A stretch of DNA of 64,000 nucleotides from JAZGGS01 sp963764825 (GTDB lineage Bacteria > Bacteroidota > Ignavibacteria > Ignavibacteriales > Ignavibacteriaceae). Numbering within the stretch: the stretch's first letter is position 1; every line of letters starts with the position of its first letter. Of this stretch, positions 19,396 through 28,990 are shown one piece after another. The translations under genes and the position numbers were made by a program. Below the pieces are notes generated by a model that saw only the letters and a program-made list of their open reading frames with translations, did not search any database and was not told the origin of the DNA. Location: contig CAVXUA010000016.1 of assembly GCA_963764825.1 (NCBI GenBank), positions 248,001 to 312,000 of the forward strand. Direction: 5' to 3'.

Positions 19396-19929
19396 ATGAA
19401 AAAATTAAATACTGCTCCCAAAATCTTTGCTTTGATAGTAATTGTCTCAGGAGGACTCTGGCTGGGCAGCTATGTTGTAAGATTGATTCTTTCATATAAC
19501 CTTTTTTTAGAAAATGATTTTGTGTTGAAAGAGTTTGTTACACAGGAAAATCTTCAAGCCGTTTTATTATCACTTGCGCCAACTATTCCTTTAAGTTCTG
19601 TCCTTTATTTAGTTTTTATAATCGGGTTTACAGTCTTCCTCTTTACTTCACACATTAGCCTTAAGAAGAACGGTTGGCTTTTTATTATTGCGGCAGTAAT
19701 TTACTTAACACTCCCATTTGAAATCTATCTGATGATTAAAGTAGATTATAGGTTAATAATGGATTTTATCTCTGGAATTAAAGATCCAAATTCATTTCTT
19801 TCCTTGATGATAGACAGATTTAAAGTTCTTGGCAGTTTTCCTATTATACTAGTCTGGTGTTATATTACAATTCCTTATTTTTTATTGTTCAGACCTTTTA
19901 CGATAAGTGAAAATAAAGATGAAGATTAA
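19396..19929 (+). CDS. Four-helix membrane protein, unknown function
   Basis: 177 residues, with four hydrophobic segments: about 10-32, 60-83 (SVLYLVFIIGFTVFLFTS), 91-112 (WLFIIAAVIYLTLPFEIYLM) and 148-168. The C-terminus is acidic (SENKDED). No family recognised. It overlaps the next small gene by 11 bases, and that one overlaps aroQ, so the three are translated from one message. Confidence 0.7.
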   Translation: MKKLNTAPKIFALIVIVSGGLWLGSYVVRLILSYNLFLENDFVLKEFVTQENLQAVLLSLAPTIPLSSVLYLVFIIGFTVFLFTSHISLKKNGWLFIIAAVIYLTLPFEIYLMIKVDYRLIMDFISGIKDPNSFLSLMIDRFKVLGSFPIILVWCYITIPYFLLFRPFTISENKDED

Positions 19930-20191
19930 AGAAAAAGAATTTATAGAAATTGTGCAGGACTTAAAATCACTCGCAAGCCAGCTAGGAGCGACGGTTAGAT
20001 TTGAAAAAGGTGATTTTAAAGGCGGTTATTGCATTTTGCATGACAGCAAAGTAATTGTAATTAATAAGATGACAAACCTCCAGAGAAAAGCTATGATACT
20101 TTCTGCAGCACTAAAAGAATTAGGAGTTGATGAAATTTATCTTACACCGCGGCTACGAGAAATAATTAATGATATGACGGAGAAAAATTGA
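19919..20191 (+). CDS. Small conserved-looking cytoplasmic protein
   Basis: 90 residues from the ATG at 19919 (MKIKEKEFIEIVQDLKSLAS). An alpha/beta pattern with GATVRFEKGDFKGGYCILHD then VIVINKMTNLQRKAMILSAA and YLTPRLREIIN. Nothing in it points to a catalytic site. Its position, overlapping aroQ by 4 bases, is reminiscent of small unnamed genes found in this clade, but I do not recognise a named family. Confidence 0.65.
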   Translation: MKIKEKEFIEIVQDLKSLASQLGATVRFEKGDFKGGYCILHDSKVIVINKMTNLQRKAMILSAALKELGVDEIYLTPRLREIINDMTEKN

Positions 20192-20619
20192 AAATCTTAG
20201 TACTCAATGGTCCTAATCTGAATATGTTAGGCAGCAGGGATAAAGAAAAATATGGCTCCCTAACTTTGAAAAATATAGAGGATAAAATTAAATCTGAATT
20301 CAACTCACATAACTTCGAATTTTTTCAGAGTAACCTTGAGGGTGAGATAGTATCAAAGATTCAAACTGCGGCTGATCATTTTGATGGAATAATTATTAAT
20401 CCTGGAGGTTATGCACACACTTCTGTTGTAATTAAGGATGCATTAGCTGATTGCGGTTTACCAAAAATCGAAGTGCATCTTTCTCACCTGGCAAATAGAG
20501 AAGACTTCAGGCAACTATTGTTAACTGCTTCAAGTTGTAATGGTTATGTTAGTGGTTTTAAAGAGAATAGTTATCTATCAGCAGTTTATCTTCTGGAAAG
20601 GATTTTTAACAAAATGTAA
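20188..20619 (+). CDS. aroQ: Type II 3-dehydroquinate dehydratase
   Basis: 143 residues, TTG start overlapping the upstream stop. Signatures: VLNGPNLNMLGSRDKEKYGS (flexible active-site loop with Asn, Arg and Tyr), FFQSNLEGEIVSKIQTA, IIINPGGYAHTSVVIKDAL and KIEVHLSHLANREDFR with the catalytic His. It removes water from 3-dehydroquinate in the shikimate pathway and normally forms dodecamers. Length is standard. Intact. Confidence 0.93.
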   Translation: MKILVLNGPNLNMLGSRDKEKYGSLTLKNIEDKIKSEFNSHNFEFFQSNLEGEIVSKIQTAADHFDGIIINPGGYAHTSVVIKDALADCGLPKIEVHLSHLANREDFRQLLLTASSCNGYVSGFKENSYLSAVYLLERIFNKM

Positions 20620-20837
20620 TTATTACTTTTCAATTCATTTTAAGCTTTTCACTTTTGTTCTTGCGCAGTATAACTTTTCAATCACTATCAGAATTAATAC
20701 TTAATCAAACTCCATTATACTATAAACTAAAACAGATTAAGTAACCTGATTAAAGTCGTTACTCATAAAAATCCTATAATATTGATATTAAGAAATTGAT
20801 TAGTTATTTTAATCAAAAGAATTTCAAATGGATTCGT

Positions 20838-21233
20838 ATGAAAGACTTATTAATAAAGAAATTATATTACTCAATTAGCGAAGTTAGTAAGCTAACTGAA
20901 ATAGAGCAATATGTACTTCGCTACTGGGAAACTGAATTTGAGCAGTTAAAACCGCAAAAAAACCGTGCCGGGAACAGGATCTACACTAACAAGGATATTC
21001 AGCTTATTCTTTACATTAAAGAATTGTTGCGGGAAAAGAAATATACTATAGAGGGCGCAAAAAAAATTCTTGAAGATTCCGGGCAGATAAAACCAACTCA
21101 AATTAAGAGTGAGGATAAACTTGTTATTGATGAAGTGGAAGAGGATATTAAGCAGGAGAGTAATGATCCGTCCTTAAAGAAAGACCTTGAAGAAATAAAA
21201 AATATTTTGGAATTTGTGTTAACTAAATTATAA
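20838..21233 (+). CDS. MerR-family transcriptional regulator
   Basis: About 131 residues from the ATG at 20838; an upstream in-frame start exists but adds sequence outside the family. The winged helix is YSISEVSKLTEIEQYVLRYW, then FEQLKPQKNRAGNRIYTNKD and LREKKYTIEGAKKILED. The C-terminal half is charged and probably a coiled-coil dimer helix; no metal-binding cysteines. This form with an LRYWE motif is the short, ligand-free MerR type seen in Bacteroidota. Its target is unknown. Confidence 0.85.
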   Translation: MKDLLIKKLYYSISEVSKLTEIEQYVLRYWETEFEQLKPQKNRAGNRIYTNKDIQLILYIKELLREKKYTIEGAKKILEDSGQIKPTQIKSEDKLVIDEVEEDIKQESNDPSLKKDLEEIKNILEFVLTKL

Positions 21234-21238
21234 TAATT

Positions 21239-21312
21239 CGGAACGTGGCGCAGTCCGGTAGCGTACTTGACTGGGGGTCAAGTGGTCGCGGGTTCAAATC
21301 CCGCCGTTCCGA
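21239..21312 (+). tRNA. tRNA-Pro (anticodon GGG)
   Basis: 74 bases. The acceptor stem CGGAACG pairs with CGTTCCG, discriminator A. The anticodon arm CTTGA / TCAAG encloses CTGGGGG, with GGG at positions 34-36. The T arm is GCGGG-TTCAAAT-CCCGC. CCA is not encoded. It begins five bases after the MerR stop and is followed by a terminator. Confidence 0.95.
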
Positions 21313-21323
21313 CAAGATTAAAG

Positions 21324-21346
21324 CTCAACATTTTTGTTGAGTTTTT
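21324..21346 (+). terminator. Rho-independent terminator after tRNA-Pro
   Basis: CTCAAC and GTTGAG form a six-pair stem around ATTTTT, followed by five T. It ends the tRNA transcript and separates it from purF. Confidence 0.8.
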
Positions 21347-21496
21347 GATTTTTAAAACCTTTTTTGAATTTCTATGCTACTCGGCAAGAATCCAGTATCA
21401 AGCAACCAGCATCCTGAAATTAGACATTTCTCTAGTATGAATTTTATTCCGTATTTTTACCCTTCTATTTATCAATATCACGTTTTATCTTACTAT

Positions 21497-22986
21497 ATGG
21501 AATTAAAATTAGCTCAGGATAAACCAAAATGCTTCTGCGGCATTTTTGGCATATTTGGTTCATCATCCGCTTCAATGGAAACTTATTATGGACTTCACGC
21601 TCTTCAGCACAGGGGACAGGAAGCTTGCGGAATTGTAACACAGGATTATAACGAAAAAGGAAAATCCGTTTTTCACATCAGCAAAGGTGAAGGACTTGTT
21701 TCAGAAGTATTCGAAGATTCAAAGATCTTTAATACTTTATTAACAGGTAAATCTGCAATTGGGCATAACAGGTATTCTACAACCGGTTCTTCAGAATCAA
21801 GAAAAAACATTCAGCCTTTTGTTGTTAATTACCGTATGGGCAATCTGGCTATTGCGCACAACGGCAATTTAACAAATGCAAAAGCCCTTAGAGATGAGCT
21901 GGTAAATGAAGGAGCTATTTTCCAGACAACAAGCGATTCTGAAGTAATTCTGCATCTTATTGCACGCAGCCGTCTTGATAACCAAGTTGACCAGATAAAA
22001 GAAGCATTACAGAGAATTGAAGGGGCTTATTCTTTTGTTATTCTAACTGATGATAAACTTATTGCAGCAAGAGATCAGAATGGATTTAAACCATTGGCAA
22101 TTGGTAAATTAAATGGTGCATACTTAATTGCATCCGAAACATGTGCATTCGATATCCACTCTGCAAATTTTATTCGCGAAGTTGAACCTGGTGAGATTGT
22201 TGTGATTGATAATGAAGTACTTGAAACAGGGAATATAAAATCTGATCAGATTTTTGAAACTCATGCCAAGCAAAAAACATTGTGTTTTTGAATTTATATA
22301 TTTCTCGCGTCCCGATAGCTTTATATTCGGGCATAATGTAGATAAGATGAGGAGAAGACTTGGAAAAGCTCTTGCACGAAATCATCCTGTATTATAATGA
22401 AGATGATAAAAAGGTGATTGTTATAAGTGTGCCCGATAGTTCAAACACTGCTGCAATTGGCTACCAAACTGAGCTGGAAAAACTTGGTGTTAATTGCCGG
22501 CTTGAGATTGGATTGATTAGAAGCCACTATATTGGCAGAACATTTATTCAGCCAGGACAAACTAAAAGAGAGATTGGTGTACGCATTAAATTTAATACTG
22601 TAAAAGGTGTGCTGGAAGGGAGAACCGTTGTACTTGTTGATGATTCAATTGTGCGCGGAACCACATCGCGGCAGTTAGTAAAATTAATCAGAGAAGCGAA
22701 TCCTAAATCAATTCATCTTAGAATTTCATCACCTCCAATTATGCATCCTTGTTATTACGGAATGGATTTTCCAAGCAAAGAAGAACTAGTTGCTAATCAA
22801 TGTTCAGGCGATACGGAAAAAATAAGAGAATATCTTGGAGTTGATAGTTTAAGATATCTTACTATTGAAGAAATGCTTGGCGCTGTTTCTGAAGCAGGTG
22901 AAGATAATTTTTGCCATGCATGCTTCTCCGGAGAATATCCAACCGAAATTGATCTCAATTTTAAAAAGGAAATTTATGAACTTTAA
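21497..22986 (+). CDS. purF: Amidophosphoribosyltransferase (two frameshifts)
   Basis: The start at 21497 (MELKLAQDKPKCF) places the nucleophile Cys in CGIFGIFGSSSA after a short propeptide; an ATG 123 bases upstream gives an extra leader with no family match. Glutaminase segments: LHALQHRGQEACGIVTQD and IGHNRYSTTGSSESRKN. The phosphoribosyl part has VVLVDDSIVRGTTSRQLVKL (PRPP loop), and CYYGMDFPSKEELVAN. Breaks near 22277 and 22392 repair by removing one T each, giving CVFEFIYFSRPDSFIFG. First committed step of purine synthesis. Confidence 0.9.
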
Positions 22987-25900
22987 CATTCGGCTTTTCT
23001 TACTTATTTCAATCATATCCTTTTCAACACTTTACTCTCAAAGCAATACTTTTTTTATAAAGTATTACAACAATGTGAGTAAAACTGAAATTGAAACAAA
23101 AGTTAATACTGACCATTTTATTCCTGAGGCAGCAACTTTGCAACTTCAGGCAGAAGTACTTACAGTGGATCATCTTGCAAAAGGATTGGCAGTTAATGAT
23201 GAAATACTTGGCAGGATAATAAAAGTTACGATTGATAAAGAAGTAGATCAATTTCTTACTTGGTCAAATAAAGAGCAGCGATATTGATATTGAGTATATA
23301 GAGAAAGCTAACATTTACAGCATGGATATAGTACCTAATGATACGATGGTTGCGCAGCAATGGGGATTAGAAAAAATAAAAGCTTTTGATGCCTGGGATA
23401 AAACGCAGGGCTCTGAAGAAATTCTTCTCGGAATTATTGATACAGGGATAGATTATCTTCATCCTGATCTTGAAAATAGATTATACATTAACCCGGGTGA
23501 AACCGGAATTGATAATAACGGTGATGATAAACGTTCAAATGGTATAGATGATGATAATAATGGTTTTGTTGATGATTTCCGTGGTTGGGATTTTACAGAT
23601 CGAGTAGGTTTTCCATTTGATTCAAGTGGGGGAGATTACCTTGACTGGGATAACGACCCGATGGATGAGCAGGGACACGGTACGTTTATAAGCGGAATTG
23701 CTGGTGCAGAAGTTAACAATATTACCGGCGTTGCAGGCGTTGCACCAAATCTTAAAATGCTTAACCTTCGCGCTTTCGATCCTTCAGGTTTTGGTGAAGA
23801 AGATGATGTTGCTGCAGCAATCCTCTATGCTGTTCAAATGGGTGTTAAAGTTATTAATATGAGTTTTGGCGATAACGCTTTCTCTCTTGTTTTAAGAGAT
23901 GTTATCAGGTTTGCATATTCGCAGGATGTGGTGCTTGTTGGAAGCGCAGGTAATTCGGGTTCTTCAAATCCGCATTATCCATCCGGTTACAGCGAAGTTA
24001 TCTCGGTTGGAAATTCAACTATTGATGATTTTGTTGCAGGTAATTCTAATTTTGGATCTACTCTTGATATGGTTGCTCCCGGTTCACTGATTCTTACTAC
24101 TGCAAGAAATAATAATTATGCAATAATCAGCGGAACATCTGCTGCTACACCTCATGTAACTGCTGCTGCGGGATTGATTTTATCCATACAGGATTTTACA
24201 AACGAAGAGATTAAACAAATATTAAAATCAACTACTGATGATATTGGATCACCGGGTTGGGATTTAAGAAGCGGTGCAGGAAGATTAAATTTGTTCAAAG
24301 CAGTTACAGTTGTTGCACCTTCAATAATTAAATTTAATCACCCAACGCAGGATTTTGCCACACTTGAAGATGAGACTTACAATTAATGCAACTGTTTTAT
24401 CACCGCTCTTTTCATTTTACGAACTTTATTTCGGTACAGGATTAAATCCCGAAAACTGGACTCCTTTGATTGAAAACGGTTTAACCCAATTTTCAAACGA
24501 AGATATTTACACTCTCGATTTATCAACTCTTCCTGATTCAGTCTATACACTACGGCTTGTTGTGCAGTTTACTAATGGCAGAACAATGGAAGAGCGGGTA
24601 AACTTTTTTATAAGCAGAACTCCTCCTAATGCAGAGCTAATTTCCGTTGGACCTGCTTTCTACGGAGATAAGACCACAATTATGGCTGCTATGTTTACAG
24701 ATGAACCTTCTGTTACAAGAATGTATTATAAACGACTTTCAGAGATTGATTACAATTTTATTACACTCGATGGATTTACCATCAATAACCAGTTTGTTAA
24801 ATATTTGCATTACGGTTTTATTCCTAAGCAACTCGTTGAACAAAATGCCGCGTACGAAGTTTATTTTGAAGCAGAAAATCTTGTTGGATTAAAAACGTTA
24901 TTAATAATAAAGGTTCGATGTTATATTTACAACAGTTTTTGATGCAGAACTATCAGGTGAAACGGAAATGCCTTTTTCACTTCCTGCCGGAGATATTTTT
25001 CATAATCCGGTTAACTTAACTTCAAATGATTTGAACGAAGTATTATATAAGAGAGTTTACAAATTCAAGAGTTTCAAAATTATATAAGTTCAACAATAAC
25101 TCTTTTGAGTTTGTGGATTCTTTAACTGAAAGAATCATAAGAGATTTTGGCGATTTTAATAATAACGGGTTAAAAGATTTACTAACTTTTTTTGTAAGGG
25201 ATGGATTTATTTATGAGCAGAATACTCCAAACTCATCAATTCTAACTGAAAAATTTTCTGATGAAGCGGAGAGTTTTGGCCGATTATGGCGGATGATATT
25301 GATGGGGATAATCAAACGGAAATTGTAGTTGTTAAAAGCGATACTTCTGTAAATGTATGGAATGTGAATAGCGATTTAAGTTTATCAAATCCTGTTGAGT
25401 TAAGCAACTTTACACAATCTAAATTTGGTAGTAATATTCTCACTTCACCTAATTCAGTAATTGCAGATGTAAATGGCGATGGAACTAATGAAATATGGTT
25501 CGTTGATCTTGATGGAGATATTTACAGTTACAATATATTAGGACCTGATAATTACCAGCCGGGAAGTGTGATAGAGACAGAGTTTCTTGGTTCCACTGCT
25601 TTTATTGCAGCAGGAGATTATGATGGCGACCTGGTTGATGAACTTGCAGTACTTCTTCATTCTGTTGAAGCAATAGATGTTGCTCCATTTTATCGATTGA
25701 TAATATTCAATCTTGTTGGAAATACTTTCAACACTCTGTATGATCAGGCATTAATTGATGCAGCAACAGAATTCAATTCATCTTTTCAGCAATCGGAAAA
25801 CAGCGTTAGATTTTCTGATATTGATAATGATGGGCTTGATGAATTGATTCTATTTATGTTTCCATACTCTTATATTTTTAAGGATCAGTTTGGTTCTGAT

Positions 25901-27216
25901 AAAATTATATCCTACAAAGAAAATATTAATTCGAACTCAATATTTATAGGTGATCTAAATAACAACGGAGTGCAGGAAGTAGCTTTCCCAACAGAGCAGG
26001 GGGTTAAGTTTTTTGAATTTGCTACTTCCAACAAAGCGAATACACCGTATAACTTAAGTGGTTATAGTATTGATTCCACCGCAGTATCCAACTTACATGG
26101 TCAGGAAATACCGATCAATATTATATTTACAGGGGAATCAGCAGGGAAAACTTGGAAAAAATAGATTCCGTCTCCGTCTCCGTCTTCAGCAAGGAATATG
26201 TAGATTCAGATACATTGCTATTAAAAGATGTTTACTATTATTATGCAATTCAGGCAAATGATTTAGCAAAGCCGGAACCGCTTTCAAATTTATCAAGTGT
26301 TCTGCCTGTTTATTCTCACACCCCGGGAAAAGTTATTTCTGCAATTGGGAGCAGCCCAAATACTGTAACCGTTACATTTTCAGAAAAGATGAGCAACACA
26401 ATTGAAAACCTGCAAGGATTTGAATTAATGAATGTTGGAATACCTAATTCTGTGGCTCCAGCAAACCAGTTTTCATACTTATTAACTTTCCGTGATAATA
26501 TTCCAGTTGGATCCAACGATTTACTCGTACAAAATATTAGAGATCTTTATGGTTCGCCAATCGATTTGGCAAATGTTATATTTATTATGGATTCGGTAAT
26601 AGCAAATCCTGAATTCTTTATTTCATCATTCGAAATAATAAATTCTTACCTCATCCGCGTTGCTTTCAATGTTGATGTGGATGAAGAATCAGCAATTAAT
26701 ACTGAAAATTATATCTTCGATCCTGATAACAAAGCATCATCGGTTAAGGTTAATGAAAATGACAAAAGAATAATTTCAATTAGCTTAGAAGGGGAGAAAC
26801 CCATTGGATCTATTGGGAAGGAATATGTTTTAAGATTAAAAAATATTACATCTTCAGGTGCTTCGGGGAGCATTCCTATAAACACAGGCGCTGGTAGTTA
26901 TATTGTGCTTTCTAATTTTGCAAAAGATCTCTCTGATGTTTATGTTTATCCTAACCCTGCGAACGTAAACGACGGTGCAGGTACAATCACTTTTGCTAAT
27001 CTTCCACAGAGAGCTAAGATAACTATATGGACTTTGAACGGAACACAAATAAATGAACTTGAAGAAACTGACGGCGACGGTGGAGAAACTTTTACTTTAA
27101 CTGATTATTCAGGCGAATACCTGGCAAGCGGAATTTATGTTTTCAGGGTGGTTATGCTTGATGAGTTTAGTAATGAAAGTGAAGAAAAAATAGGTAAGTT
27201 TGCAGTTTTCAGATAA
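22976..27216 (+). CDS. Secreted subtilisin-like protease with FG-GAP repeats and type IX sorting domain (frameshifted)
   Basis: Starts at 22976, overlapping purF by 11 bases. Signal peptide FLLISIISFSTLYSQ; propeptide; then an S8 domain with Asp in GIIDTGIDYLHPDLEN, His in DEQGHGTFISGIAGA and Ser in ISGTSAATPHVTAAAGL. A middle region has repeated calcium-type loops (DFNNNGLKD, DIDGDNQTE, DVNGDGTNE, DIDNDGLDE, DLNNNGVQE) like FG-GAP/VCBS propeller blades. The end is a type A type IX secretion sorting domain (VYVYPNPANVNDG, LASGIYVFRVVM, KIGKFAVFR). At least six indels (23274, 24375, 24900, 25070, 25284, 26160) split it. Repaired length is about 1410 residues. Likely a surface or extracellular protease. 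Confidence 0.85.
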
Positions 27217-27786
27217 TGATAAATCCAAAAGAAATATATACCAAGTCTAATCTATTAAGCCTTTTTCGGCTGCTTATGGCTATCCCGGTATGGTTTATAA
27301 TGGATAATTTCGATCAGCAATTGGTTAGAAATATAATTGCCGGGTTGTGTTTATTTGCTGCTTTTACAGATGTGCTTGATGGTTACCTTGCACGGAAATT
27401 TAATGAAGTTACTAGAGCTTGGAAAAGTAATTGATCCACTTGCCGATAAAGTTATTGTTGGAGCGGTTGTTATAAAAATGTTTTTACTTGGCGAAATTCC
27501 GGAATATTATTTTTACCTCCTTATTGGAAGAGATATTTTAATCTTTATTGGAGGAATTATTGTATCTAAAAAGCTTGGTAAAGTTCTTCCTTCAAACGCA
27601 ATTGGTAAATTATCAATCGTTGTAATCTCCCTGGTACTATTATTCATAATGCTTAGTATGGATAGAACGTCATTCGTTTTCCAGGCATTTTATTATGGCA
27701 GTATTGCACTCACCTTTATTTCACTTTTCGCTTATGCCTACAGGGGCTACGAATTTATAAAGAAGACTGAAAATGGGACTGTTTGA
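27216..27786 (+). CDS. pgsA: CDP-diacylglycerol-glycerol-3-phosphate phosphatidyltransferase (one frameshift)
   Basis: The CDP-alcohol phosphotransferase motif is complete once the break near 27415 is repaired: DGYLARKFNEVTELGKVIDP with the last Asp just after. Four to six membrane spans follow (LIGRDILIFIGGIIV, LSIVVISLVLLFIMLS, IALTFISLFAYAYRGYEF). It makes phosphatidylglycerophosphate, the precursor of phosphatidylglycerol. The start overlaps the protease stop (TAATG) and its end overlaps ftsY by 14 bases. Confidence 0.87.
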
Positions 27787-28715
27787 TAATTTAAATTTCA
27801 GCAAGCTTAAAACCGGCTTAGCAAAAACCAGGAACAGGCTGGTCAATTCAATAAACGAAACTCTTACAGGAAAATCAGTAATTGATGATGAGACGCTCGA
27901 TCAGATTGAAGAGATATTACTTTCTTCCGATATTGGAGCTCTTACTGCAGATAATATTATTGAAAATGTTAGAGATAAAATTAAAAGCGAAAGTAACATT
28001 ACTAATATAAGTATCATTAGAACAGTTAAGGAAGAGCTTGTTGCAGTTTTATCGAATAGGTAGTGGTGACCAGAAAAATTTAAATGATATCACTAAACCA
28101 TATGTAATATTAATTGTGGGAGTAAATGGAGTAGGGAAGACCACCACAATCGGCAAACTTGCACATAATTTTAAACATGGTGGGGCTAAAGTTATTGTAG
28201 GTGCGGCTGATACTTTTCGCGCAGCAGCAAGTGAGCAATTAGATATTTGGGCAAACAGAGCCGATGTTGAAATAATTCAAAAACCCAGCGGTGCTGATCC
28301 TTCATCAGTTGCTTTTGAAACCGTTGAAAAAGCAGTTAAAGAAAATTATGATTTTGTACTTATTGATACTGCCGGAAGATTGCATAACAAAGTAAATCTA
28401 ATGAATGAATTAGGAAAGATTAAACGTGCAATTTCTAAAGTATTACCTGGTGCTCCGCACGAAACTTTACTAATTCTCGATGGAACGGTTGGACAGAATG
28501 CGATGATTCAGGCGGAAGAATTTTCAAAAGTAACGGAAATTAATGGATTAGTTATTACAAAATTAGATGGAACTGCTAAAGGCGGTGCTGTTTTTCAGAT
28601 TTGCTCAAAAAATGAATATCCCAATTAAATATATTGGTGTTGGTGAAAAAATAGATGATCTACAGAATTTTGAATCTCACGTATGTTTGTAGATGCAATC
28701 TTTGAGAGTGATTAG
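27773..28715 (+). CDS. ftsY: Signal recognition particle receptor FtsY (three breaks)
   Basis: N-domain (LAKTRNRLVNSINETLTGKS, LDQIEEILLSSDIG), then the SRP GTPase: VGVNGVGKTTTIGKLAHNF (G1), AADTFRAAASEQLDIWANR, LIDTAGRLHNKVNLMNELGK, VITKLDGTAKGGAVFQI, and IKYIGVGEKIDDLQNF. It docks ribosome-SRP complexes at the membrane. Short form without a long acidic A domain. Breaks near 28058 and 28608 are one-base insertions; near 28682 two extra bases or one missing base. The reconstructed end is MFVDAIFESD. Confidence 0.9.
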
Positions 28716-28722
28716 ATAAATT

Positions 28723-28929
28723 ATGTTAATGAAAAAACCAAGACATAGAGTTTTTGATTACCCACCACGTTTTTACAAATCTGAAGATGATGATAAGGAA
28801 CGTAGGAAAAGACGATTAGGTTTCAAGAGACAGTTGAAAATAAAAAGAAGAAAAGGAAGTTCATTAATTTGGATAGTTCTGTTGGCGCTTGCAGTTTATA
28901 TCTATTTGAAATTAACAGGAGGGATATGA
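28723..28929 (+). CDS. Small basic single-span membrane protein
   Basis: 68 residues. A highly basic N-terminal half (KERRKRRLGFKRQLKIKRRK) precedes one membrane span (SLIWIVLLALAVYIYLKLTG). It follows ftsY by 7 bases, so it is likely cotranscribed. No known family; the basic tail facing the cytoplasm suggests nucleic-acid or ribosome contact, but that is only inference. Confidence 0.6.
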   Translation: MLMKKPRHRVFDYPPRFYKSEDDDKERRKRRLGFKRQLKIKRRKGSSLIWIVLLALAVYIYLKLTGGI

Positions 28930-28990
28930 GAAGTAAAAATAATAGTTTACATAATATACATTATCGGACAGTTAACATGGCATTCCTAAG

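Noticed and set aside
9880..28715. Programmed frameshifting or an unusual genetic code as the cause of the many split genes
   Set aside because: The indels occur at unrelated sequences with no shared slippery site, add different bases, and affect genes never known to be recoded. Neighbouring genes read normally with standard stops. Sequencing error is simpler.
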